Source: Kribbella steppae (GTDB lineage Bacteria > Actinomycetota > Actinomycetes > Propionibacteriales > Kribbellaceae). Taken from it: a DNA stretch of 64,000 nt. Both the position numbers and the translations under genes were made by a program. The notes under the pieces were generated by a model that saw only the letters and a program-made list of their open reading frames with translations, ran no database searches and was not told the DNA's origin. Shown one piece after another: positions 1 to 7,638 of this stretch. The stretch's first letter is position 1. The number at the start of each line of letters is the position of its first letter. The DNA lies in contig NZ_SLWN01000008.1 in NCBI RefSeq assembly GCF_004342025.1, forward strand, positions 124,001 to 188,000. Reading direction: 5' to 3'.

Positions 1-1
1 G

Positions 2-568
2 TTCCACCGGAAGTACCCGTTGGTCGACGTACAGGTGGCGACGTCGCCGACCGGGTCGAGCGGACTGGCGGACGACGTACGTCACGGCCGACTCGATGTG
101 GCGCTGGTCGGGCTGTCCAGGTCCGAGCTGCACGGACTGGAGATCCGCGACCTCGCCACGGTGCCGTTCGTCGTCCTGCTGCCGTCGTCCCATCCGCTGG
201 CCGGCAAGCCGGAGGTCGCACTCGACGAGCTCAGCACGGAACGGTTCGTCGACATGCCGCGCGGGTTCGGCAACCGCAGCATGGTCGACAGGGCCTTCGA
301 CAACGCCGGCATCCCGCGGCGGATCCAGGTCGAGGTGCCGGAACTGACCACGATCCCCGACTACGTCCGGGTCGGTCTCGGCATCGCCGTCGTACCGCAG
401 TTGGAGCCGGCCGCGGCGCCCGGCGTGGCTCAGCTCCCGATCGCGGGCTCCGACCTGAGCTGGACGTTGTCGGTGGTGACGGTCAGCGGCAGACGACCGA
501 GCAGAGCGGTGACCGCCCTGCTCGATCTGATGGCTGACTCGCTCCGCCCAGGTGGGCCGTACTTCTAG
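2..568 (+). CDS. LysR-family transcriptional regulator, C-terminal part (5' end outside window)
   Basis: The reading frame is open from the first bases, so this is the 3' part of a longer gene. The visible 188 residues match the effector-binding half of LysR regulators: the HGRLDVALVG segment, then a loop like FVVLLPSSHPLAG and a late hinge segment GLGIAVVPQL, which are usual landmarks of the periplasmic-binding-like fold. The DNA-binding helix-turn-helix would lie upstream of the window. Its stop overlaps the stop of the convergent SRPBCC gene by 4 bases. Effector and targets cannot be told. Confidence 0.85.
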   Translation, partial: FHRKYPLVDVQVATSPTGSSGLADDVRHGRLDVALVGLSRSELHGLEIRDLATVPFVVLLPSSHPLAGKPEVALDELSTERFVDMPRGFGNRSMVDRAFDNAGIPRRIQVEVPELTTIPDYVRVGLGIAVVPQLEPAAAPGVAQLPIAGSDLSWTLSVVTVSGRRPSRAVTALLDLMADSLRPGGPYF

Positions 569-1395
569 GCGACCCAGATGGACTGCCAGTCCTTCTGCTC
601 GTTGTAGCGGCGGAGCGAGGCGACGCCACTGAGCCAGCCGAGCCACGCCCCGTACGGCGGCTTGCCCTCGAACCCACTCATCACGAACGTGAGCCGGGTC
701 TTCCCGCCGGACTCGGCCAGCTCCCAGGTGCTGATCCCGGCCAGTCCCCAGTCGATGGACATCTTCTGTCCCTCGACCAGATCGATGATCTCCATCCCGG
801 GCCCGGCCTCGAACCCACCCATCGCGAACCGGCCGCCGACCCGCGCGTCGATGTCCACCGGGTACCCGAACCACTCGGACGCCTTCGCGGACTCGGTGAG
901 CGACGCGTAGACCTGAGCCGCCGGCGCGTCGATCAGTGCCTCGCCGGCCAACGTCGACGAGGTGAAGTCCGGCCGGGTGGTGAGCTCACGGCCTTCCAGG
1001 TGGTCGACCAGGTTGGCGAGCGCGAGCGACCAGAACGTCTGGAGTACGCCGCGGATGTTCGAATTGGTGACCGCCTCCGCCCACTTGAAGTGGCTCTGCG
1101 ACAGCTTGATGACCGTGGAGTCGTCGCTCTCCTCGATCAGCGTGATCTCGGTGGTGGTCTCCTCGCCGCCGAGCAACCACGCCAACTTCAGCGTGTGGTC
1201 GTCGTACTGGAGGACTCGCTGGTGCGGAGCGTCGCCCTCGGGGATGTAGCGGCCCCAGAACTCGAAGGTCCCGGGCAGGTCGACGTTCGAGTGCTCGCCG
1301 AGCCAGAGGTTGAGTGCCTTGGGGTCGGTCAACGCCAGGCGGACGTCGTCGATGCCGGTCTTCGCCCGGGCCTGGAGGATCAGAGGTTCAGTCAT
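565..1395 (-). CDS. Double SRPBCC (AHSA1-like) domain protein
   Basis: 276 residues with two tandem START/SRPBCC-type domains (about 1-140 and 145-276). The second holds the familiar EALIDAPAAQVYASLTES and WFGYPVDIDARVGGRF segments of the Activator-of-Hsp90 homologue family. Such proteins bind hydrophobic ligands in a helix-grip pocket; the ligand here is unknown. The start ATG overlaps the end of the upstream HTH regulator by 8 bases, so the two are probably translationally coupled, a common arrangement where an ArsR-type repressor controls an SRPBCC gene. A longer frame upstream exists but only as an alternate frame of the regulator. Confidence 0.85.
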   Translation of the reverse strand: MTEPLILQARAKTGIDDVRLALTDPKALNLWLGEHSNVDLPGTFEFWGRYIPEGDAPHQRVLQYDDHTLKLAWLLGGEETTTEITLIEESDDSTVIKLSQSHFKWAEAVTNSNIRGVLQTFWSLALANLVDHLEGRELTTRPDFTSSTLAGEALIDAPAAQVYASLTESAKASEWFGYPVDIDARVGGRFAMGGFEAGPGMEIIDLVEGQKMSIDWGLAGISTWELAESGGKTRLTFVMSGFEGKPPYGAWLGWLSGVASLRRYNEQKDWQSIWVA

Positions 1396-1951
1396 GGTCT
1401 TGGTCTCCCTTGGGATAGCAGGCCACGGCCAGCTTGAAGGCGTCGCCCTCGGAGCCGCCGTAGCGCTCGAAAAGGTCTTGCAGCGTGCTCTGCAGGTCTT
1501 GGAAGAACTCCCGCCGCCGGTCCGGTGGGACCCGGATCTCACCGGACACCCCGATGGACGGCAGCTCCGGAGCTGCCCGGTCCAGCGCGGCGATGTCTGT
1601 CTGGACCTCTTCCATCAGGTCCAGCAGGTAGCCGAGGCTCAGCTCGTCCTGAGTCCGGCGCAGTCCGCCGATCCGGCCGACGAGCCGGGGCGACAGCCAG
1701 TACGAGCGGGCCGTCGCCTGGTAGATGCCCTCGCGGATGCCGCGCACCTTGCGCTCCTCCACCAGGGTCACCAGACCGGCCTCGACGAGGCGCTTGACGT
1801 GGTAGTAGACACGCTGCGGAGTCTGCCCGAGCTGTTCGGCCACCTCGCCGCAGGTGTGCGGCTCGGCCAGCCGCCGCAGCACCTCGATGCGCTGCGGCTT
1901 GAACAGCGCCTCAGCTTGCTCGAGCTGCTCCAGGTGCATCACGTCTCTCAT
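1388..1951 (-). CDS. ArsR-like winged-helix transcriptional regulator
   Basis: 187 residues. Residues about 5-75 form a winged helix of ArsR/HTH_20 type (LFKPQRIEVLRRLAEPHTC, then AEQLGQTPQRVYYHVKRLVEAGLV). The rest is helical and lacks the cysteine metal-binding motif of classic ArsR, so the signal is probably not a metal. Two ATGs (1951 and 1939) are possible; the first is used. It is followed with an 8-base overlap by the SRPBCC gene. A TTGACA box and a near-palindrome lie just upstream, consistent with autoregulation. Confidence 0.85.
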   Translation of the reverse strand: MRDVMHLEQLEQAEALFKPQRIEVLRRLAEPHTCGEVAEQLGQTPQRVYYHVKRLVEAGLVTLVEERKVRGIREGIYQATARSYWLSPRLVGRIGGLRRTQDELSLGYLLDLMEEVQTDIAALDRAAPELPSIGVSGEIRVPPDRRREFFQDLQSTLQDLFERYGGSEGDAFKLAVACYPKGDQDHD

Positions 1952-1963
1952 CACACAAAAAAG

Positions 1964-1990
1964 TTTGTACGTAAAAATCTCCTTTGTCAA
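1964..1990 (-). promoter_or_regulatory. Promoter and operator-like dyad of the ArsR/SRPBCC operon
   Basis: On the minus strand a perfect -35 hexamer TTGACA (1990-1985) is followed 15-17 bases later by a weak -10 (TACAAA or CAAACT). The near-palindrome TTTTTACGTACAAA (1977-1964) sits over the -10 and just upstream of the start codon, a usual place for an autoregulatory ArsR-type operator. The AT-rich patch stands out from its GC-rich surroundings. The remaining gap up to 2184 shows no further gene. Confidence 0.5.
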
Positions 1991-2088
1991 TGAACAGTAC
2001 GACGGCAGCCGACAGCACGGACCGGCGGTCTGCCGGATCCATTGGCCGGGAATGTAAATGGCCGCCCGGTCGTTGTGACCAGTGCTTT

Positions 2089-2102
2089 GGTGATACATCA
2101 CC
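2089..2102. promoter_or_regulatory. Short inverted repeat upstream of the sugar-ABC ATPase gene
   Basis: GGTGAT, two bases, ATCACC: perfect 6-bp arms about 85 bases before the ATPase start. It could be an operator for a sugar regulator, but short dyads also arise by chance. Confidence 0.25.
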
Positions 2103-2184
2103 GAAGCAAGACACCCCACACTCCTGGGGGCCTTTGCTACGGACCGTCCGGCACGTTCCTGCCGGCGAAGGAAGGAAGCGCGAC

Positions 2185-3261
<1,077 letters not shown>

Positions 3262-3273
3262 TCGGTTCTTCGC

Positions 3274-3304
3274 AGCAGCCTCCCGCAGTGCGCGGGAGGC
3301 TGCT
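3274..3304 (+). terminator. Intrinsic terminator after the sugar-ABC ATPase gene
   Basis: A perfect 13-bp stem AGCAGCCTCCCGC / GCGGGAGGCTGCT with a 5-base loop begins 13 bases after the stop codon and is followed by a short T-rich stretch. Confidence 0.85.
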
Positions 3305-3348
3305 TAATGCTTTGACCAAGGACCGCACGATCGCGTTTGCTCGACTGC

Positions 3349-3744
3349 GTGACGATCGAGCGCACCAACCCCGATGGCCTGCACCCGACGCCTGGCTACC
3401 ACCACGTGACGCGGGTCCAGGCCGACACCCTGATCTACCTCGCCGGCCAGTGCCCGCTCCAACCGTCCGGTGACCTGGCCGACGGTGGACTCGAAGGTCA
3501 GACCGAGCAGGTGATCCGGAACATCCTCGTCGCACTCGAAGCCGCGGGTGCCACGCCGGGGGACGTCGTACGCACGGTCATCTACGTCGCCAGCCCGGAC
3601 CGCGAGGAGCTGGCCGCGGTCTGGACGCAACTCAATACTTCACCACTCGCCCCCGCGTTCACCTCGGCCAGCACCCTTCTCGGCGTCGCCCAACTCGGCT
3701 TCCCCGGCCAACTGGTCGAGATCGACGTCACCGCCGCACTCTGA
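3349..3744 (+). CDS. RidA/YjgF-family enamine/imine deaminase-like protein
   Basis: 131 residues with RidA-family features: the IYLAGQCPLQPSGDL segment, a GLEGQTEQVIRNI helix, and the VVRTVIYV strand. Family members hydrolyse reactive 2-aminoacrylate and related imines in the cytoplasm; others have diverged substrates. The arginine usual in the terminal active-site motif (R in the C-terminal strand) is not obvious, so the deaminase activity is uncertain. GTG 3349 is preferred to TTG 3337 because the family alignment begins near TIERTNP; no strong ribosome-binding site helps decide. Confidence 0.8.
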   Translation: MTIERTNPDGLHPTPGYHHVTRVQADTLIYLAGQCPLQPSGDLADGGLEGQTEQVIRNILVALEAAGATPGDVVRTVIYVASPDREELAAVWTQLNTSPLAPAFTSASTLLGVAQLGFPGQLVEIDVTAAL

Positions 3745-3756
3745 ACGGGTTGGCTG

Positions 3757-5057
3757 CTAACACACTGCGGTGTCGGCACAGTGCTCCACCCGTCCGCCGA
3801 CAACGGTTGCGAGCACCCGGATGTCCGGCAACGAATCCACCGCGACGGTAGTCGGGTCGTCCGAGAGGATCACGATGTCGGCTACTTGCCGCGGGCCAGG
3901 CTGCCCTTCACGTCCTCCTCGAACGTGCCGTACGCGCCGTCGATCGTGAACAATCGCAGCGCCTGATCGACCGTCAGACGCTGCGCCAGCTGCCAGTCCT
4001 CCGGCGGACGGCCGAGGTAGCTCTGCCGGGTCACCGCCTGGTGGATCGCCTCCAGAGGCGATCCGTGGGGCATCTGGTTGCCCACGGCAAGCACCAGCCA
4101 CGGTGTGTCGGTGCTGCCGATGGTGCGAAAATTGCTTTCCACGAGATCTCGCCAGCGGGCGATCCAACGGATCTGGCCGCGAGCCACCAGTTCCGGGAAT
4201 CCCGCCTCCGCCGCCAGATCCCCCGGCATCCCGGGCTGGATGGATGCGATCATCCCCAACTCGCCCATCCTGGTCAGCTGATCGTCGCGGAGTTGGATGA
4301 CGTGCTCGACGCGGTGGCGTGCGTCCGGGTTGGGGTGCGCGGCCTGTGCCCGCGCCACCGCCGTCAGATATTGGTCATGCGCCTCGGCACTGATCGCGTG
4401 CGCCGTCACCTGCCAGCCGATGCGGTGCGCTGACAGCACATACTCGTCCAGCTCGGCCTGGTCCCAGTGGAACTTGGTGCCCCAGTCGTGGTCGAGGAAC
4501 AGCTTGATGCCACCCAGCCGAAGGTGCGTGCTGTACGCGTGGCGCGGCTCGAAGCCGCGGAACCAGTGGCCGAACTTCTCGTCCTCGAAGTTCATCGGCA
4601 GGTAGGCATTGACCCGCACCCGGAGCCGACCAGCCGCGTCGAGCGCACGCAGTGCCTCCAATCGGTCCTGGTTGACGAACTGCTCGTTGATGCTGGTCCA
4701 GCCCCGGCTCAGCGCCGCATCGACCGCTAGATCGGCGTTGTAGCCGACCATGCTCCCGTCGCCGATCCAGTGCGCGTGCGAATCGATGAAGCCCGGCAGC
4801 AACGTCCGCCCACCGAGATCCACGACGCGGGTGGGGCCTTTCCGCAACGCCAAGACCTCTTCGTCGGCGCCGACCGCCAGAATCCGTCCGTTGCGGACCG
4901 CAACAGCCTCGGCTCGCGGCAGCCCGTCCTCCATGGTGAGCACGACCCCGTTGTGATAGATCACCTCGGGCGGATCGGAACTCGTCGCGGGAAGCGGCAG
5001 CAGCAGAATCGCCGCACATCCGACCAGAACCACACCAGGGCGCCACGCCAACCGCAC
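3757..5057 (-). pseudogene. Secreted/lipid-anchored metal-dependent amidohydrolase (YtcJ-like), frameshifted near its 3' end
   Basis: The first frame (5057 to 3882) codes for a signal-peptide-like start (hydrophobic residues 8-25) and an amidohydrolase barrel with DSHAHW, a GGIKLF lysine, TAHA, RVEHV and STDTPW, the usual metal and carboxylate ligands. It stops at TAG after GSLARGK. The missing end (VADIVILSDDPTTV, then VVGGRVEH) continues at once in the next frame down to 3757. One extra G at about 3883-3885 would restore a single protein of about 433 residues. No slippery heptamer is seen, so mutation or sequencing error is likelier than programmed frameshifting. The truncated product keeps the catalytic residues and might still fold. 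Confidence 0.8.
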
Positions 5058-5087
5058 GCCTCATCGTCCCACCCCCGGTCCTGGGTG

Positions 5088-5279
5088 TCAGCCGATCTCG
5101 TGGTGAGGAGCCAGTCGGCGGTCGGGGTCGTACCGGTGCTTGAGTTCGGTGAGGCGGTCGTAGTCGTCAAAGGCTTCGCAGACCTCGTCGGAGGTCAGTG
5201 GGGCGAAGCTGAAGTTGAGGGATCGGCCGATCGTTGCGCCGGCCCACGGTTCGAGGATCGCGCGGTGCAGGTCGGTCAC
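5088..5279 (-). pseudogene. C-terminal remnant of a berberine-bridge-type FAD-linked oxidoreductase
   Basis: The 63-codon frame ends in RLTELKHRYDPDRRLAPHHEI, which resembles the BBE (berberine-like) C-terminal motif: helix, KxRYDP and a closing His pair. Such enzymes are about 450-500 residues, so the FAD-binding part is missing. Upstream sequence up to 5328 shows no recognisable remainder. It is best read as a decayed gene end; a functional 63-residue protein is unlikely. Confidence 0.55.
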
Positions 5280-5328
5280 GTCGCCCTTGCCGGGTGGGCG
5301 ATCGACTGAAGCAGGCCGTCCCTGCGCA

Positions 5329-5730
5329 CTAGGCGACGATCAGGCCGATGCCCAGGGTCAGGACGCCGAGGGCGAGGGACGCGGCGCCGAGCCAGAGGAC
5401 CCAGAGGAACTGGTTCGGCTGCGTCCGGCCCTTGCCGGCGGACGAGGCGAAGAAGCCGGCGGACATCAGGATCGCCGCGACCGGGATCGCCAGTCGCGCG
5501 ACCCAGAGCAGGACACCGGTCAGCCCGGTCTGGTCGACGTACAGGAGCCCGACCAGACTCAGGATGACCAGCACGCCGGCGTGCGCGTGACCGGCCCGGG
5601 CGAACGACTTCTGGAAGTCCGTCATCGGCACCTGGCCGCGGACGATCTTGGTCATGAAGTAGCCACCGAACTGGATCGTCACGATGGTGAGCAGGATCGC
5701 CCCGGCGATGATCCGCGAAGCCTCCGTCAT
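5329..5730 (-). CDS. Small four-helix integral membrane protein
   Basis: 133 residues with four predicted transmembrane segments (about 7-27, 46-66, 74-96, 110-131). It is cotranscribed with the DoxX-like gene: its ATG overlaps that gene's stop by 4 bases (ATGA). The sequence FARAGHAHAGVLVILSLVGLL places histidines near a membrane face, but no cofactor-binding motif is certain. Family not recognised. Given its partner and the divergent MerR regulator, a stress-responsive membrane function is an inference. Confidence 0.75.
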   Translation of the reverse strand: MTEASRIIAGAILLTIVTIQFGGYFMTKIVRGQVPMTDFQKSFARAGHAHAGVLVILSLVGLLYVDQTGLTGVLLWVARLAIPVAAILMSAGFFASSAGKGRTQPNQFLWVLWLGAASLALGVLTLGIGLIVA

Positions 5731-6245
5731 GCGTGCACCTTCTCCTTGCTGGTGTGGTTGAGCAGTTGGCGGGTCGGCGTACTGTCGGACGACCGGGCGA
5801 CCCAAAGCGCCACCGCGATGTAGAGAATCTGCTCGGGAATGCGCTGCCACAGCGGCGTCGCCGGCTCGCCGTTGAACGCGACGTCCGCGGTCGCGGCGTA
5901 GATGTTTGCCGGAAGCAACATCACGTACAGCGCGGCCAGCCCGAGCGCGGCCGGCCAACGAGTCGCGGTCAGGACGAGCCCGGCCGCGCCGAGGAACTCC
6001 AGTACGCCGCTCACGTACACCAGCGCGTCCGCGAACGGCAGGAACGACGGCACCATCCGGGCCAGGTCGGCGTGGTTCGGCATCGCCGTCACACTCGCCG
6101 GGACGAAATGCGCGCTCGCGGTGAACAGCAGCATCACCGCCATCCCGTGCGCTGCAGTGACCGGCCAACTCGCGAACCGCCGGACTCCGAGCGCACCCAG
6201 CGCCCGGAACGCCAGCGTCGCCAGCACCAGTACGAGGGGGATCAT
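5727..6245 (-). CDS. DoxX-like integral membrane protein
   Basis: 172 residues with four transmembrane segments and DoxX-family features (the long SGVLEFLGAAGLVL helix, then WPAALGLAALYVMLLPANIYA). DoxX-like proteins are small membrane proteins, some linked to thiol or oxidative-stress systems; the biochemical role is poorly known. It has a strong GGAGG ribosome-binding site, is coupled by ATGA to the next membrane gene, and is divergent from a MerR-type regulator across an operator-rich gap. Confidence 0.8.
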   Translation of the reverse strand: MIPLVLVLATLAFRALGALGVRRFASWPVTAAHGMAVMLLFTASAHFVPASVTAMPNHADLARMVPSFLPFADALVYVSGVLEFLGAAGLVLTATRWPAALGLAALYVMLLPANIYAATADVAFNGEPATPLWQRIPEQILYIAVALWVARSSDSTPTRQLLNHTSKEKVHA

Positions 6246-6263
6246 TCGCTTACCTCCTTCTAT

Positions 6264-6305
6264 GGATAGTTGCGCTATCCGTTAATGGATACTGCTACTA
6301 TCCAT
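6264..6305. promoter_or_regulatory. Two dyads between DoxX operon and MerR gene
   Basis: GGATAG / CTATCC (6264-6280, 5-base spacer) and ATGGATA / TATCCAT (6285-6305, 7-base spacer) share the core ATGGATA and lie in the divergent promoter region. A plus-strand TTGCGC (6270-6275) and TACTAT (6296-6301) are 20 bases apart, close to the over-long 19-base spacing typical of MerR-controlled promoters. The adjacent MerR regulator is the natural candidate to bind here. Confidence 0.65.
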
Positions 6306-6330
6306 CAGGACCGCGAGGAAGGCAAGTGAG

Positions 6331-6960
6331 ATGCGAATCGGGGAACTGAGCCGGGCTACCGGCGTACCGGTGCCGACGATCAAGTACTACCTGCGTGAGG
6401 GCCTGCTACCACAGGGTGAGCTGAGCAGCCCGAACCAGGCGTCGTACGGCGAACCACACGTCCGCCGGCTGCGGTTGATCCGTGCCCTGGTCGAGCTGGC
6501 CCAGGTCCCGGTGGCGCAGGTCAAAGAGATCCTCGAGTCGCTCGACGCCGACGACGTACCCCTGCACGACCAGATCGGCCGCGCCCACCGCGCACTCACC
6601 CCTCGCCGCAAACCGGCCGCCTCCGACGAGGCCCGCGCCGAGGCCACCGCTCAAGTGACCGACCTCATCAGTCGGCGCGGCTGGTCCGTCGAGCCCGAGG
6701 CCCCCGCCCTGGCCACCCTGATCGAAACCGTCGCCGCCCTCCGCACCCTCGGCCAGGACAACCTGGTCGGCTTCCTCGACGCCTATGCCGAAGCCGTCGA
6801 ACGCTTCACCGAACTCGAGATCGATGCCGTCTCCACCAACCCCACCCGAGACCAACTCGCCGAATCCGTCGTCATCGGCACCATCCTCGGCGAAACCCTC
6901 ATCTCCTCCCTCCGCCTACTGGCCCAAGAATCCATCTCCGCCCAGCGATGGAAGACGTAA
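6331..6960 (+). CDS. MerR-family transcriptional regulator
   Basis: 209 residues. Residues 1-70 are a MerR winged helix (MRIGELSRATGVPVPTIKYY, then EGLLPQ and a HVRRLRLIRALVELAQVPV helix). The C-terminal half is helical, without the cysteines of metal-sensing MerR or the cysteine cluster of SoxR, so the signal is probably organic or a protein contact. It is divergent from the DoxX operon and likely its regulator. Ribosome-binding site GAGGAAGG. Confidence 0.9.
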   Translation: MRIGELSRATGVPVPTIKYYLREGLLPQGELSSPNQASYGEPHVRRLRLIRALVELAQVPVAQVKEILESLDADDVPLHDQIGRAHRALTPRRKPAASDEARAEATAQVTDLISRRGWSVEPEAPALATLIETVAALRTLGQDNLVGFLDAYAEAVERFTELEIDAVSTNPTRDQLAESVVIGTILGETLISSLRLLAQESISAQRWKT

Positions 6961-6979
6961 CCCGCCCGCCGCTTGCAGG

Positions 6980-7006
6980 TGTCACAGAACCCGGCCACCT
7001 GGCGTC
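6980..7006 (+). promoter_or_regulatory. ECF41-type sigma factor promoter
   Basis: TGTCACA (6980-6986), exactly 16 bases, then CGTC (7003-7006), 42 bases before the carboxymuconolactone decarboxylase-like gene. This is the promoter pattern known for ECF41 sigma factors, whose typical targets are COE genes (carboxymuconolactone decarboxylase, oxidoreductase or epimerase). The match in sequence, spacing and target type is unusually complete. No ECF41 sigma gene lies in the window. Confidence 0.8.
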
Positions 7007-7047
7007 TTATGCCGACGTGTCGAAGCACCGATGGCGAGGAGACGACG

Positions 7048-7626
7048 ATGACCAGCACCACCAGGATTCCGCCGGCTGAGATCACCGGCCTCTTCGGGAT
7101 GGTCGCGAAGCGGATGAGCAAGAAACTGCTCGGCGAGGTCCCCGAACCGCTCGGGGTGATGTGGCACAACCAGCGCGTGCTCAAGGCGTTCTTCGGCTTC
7201 AGTGGCAAGGCCGAGAAGTGGGACATCTGCGACCCGCAACTGAAGTCCTTCGCCCATATGGCCACGGCGGCCCTGGTGGGCTGCAGCTTCTGTCTGGACC
7301 TGGGCTACTTCCAGGCGAAAAACCAGGACCTCGATCTGGCCAAGGCCCGCGAAGTACCGCGGTGGCGGGAGTCCGACCTGTTCACTCCGCTCGAGCGGGA
7401 CGTGATGGAGTACGCCGAGGCGATGACTCAGACGCCCCCGACCGTGACCGACGAACTGTCGGCGCGACTGCTGAAGCCGCTCGGCCCGGCCGGCCTGGTC
7501 GAGCTCACGGCATTCATCGCCGCCGCGAACCTGGCGAGCCGCACCAACGTCGCCCTCGGCATCACCTCACAGGAGTTCTCCACAGCCTGCGGCCTACAAC
7601 CCCTCGCCACCCCTCAACGAACCTAG
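7048..7626 (+). CDS. Carboxymuconolactone decarboxylase / AhpD-like protein
   Basis: 192 residues with an AhpD-type core: the CxxC pair in ALVGCSFCLDLGYFQAK (about residues 80-83) followed by a conserved acidic and aromatic patch, and a second helical repeat. AhpD-like proteins use the CxxC pair in thiol redox chemistry, while related family members are decarboxylases; the CxxC favours a redox role. It stands alone behind an ECF41-type promoter, so it is probably a COE gene. ATG 7048 is chosen for its GAGGAG ribosome-binding site. Confidence 0.85.
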   Translation: MTSTTRIPPAEITGLFGMVAKRMSKKLLGEVPEPLGVMWHNQRVLKAFFGFSGKAEKWDICDPQLKSFAHMATAALVGCSFCLDLGYFQAKNQDLDLAKAREVPRWRESDLFTPLERDVMEYAEAMTQTPPTVTDELSARLLKPLGPAGLVELTAFIAAANLASRTNVALGITSQEFSTACGLQPLATPQRT

Positions 7627-7638
7627 GTGCCGACTCGG

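Noticed and set aside
3880..3890. Programmed frameshift in the amidohydrolase gene
   Set aside because: No slippery heptamer, no downstream pseudoknot-like structure; mutation or sequencing error is simpler.
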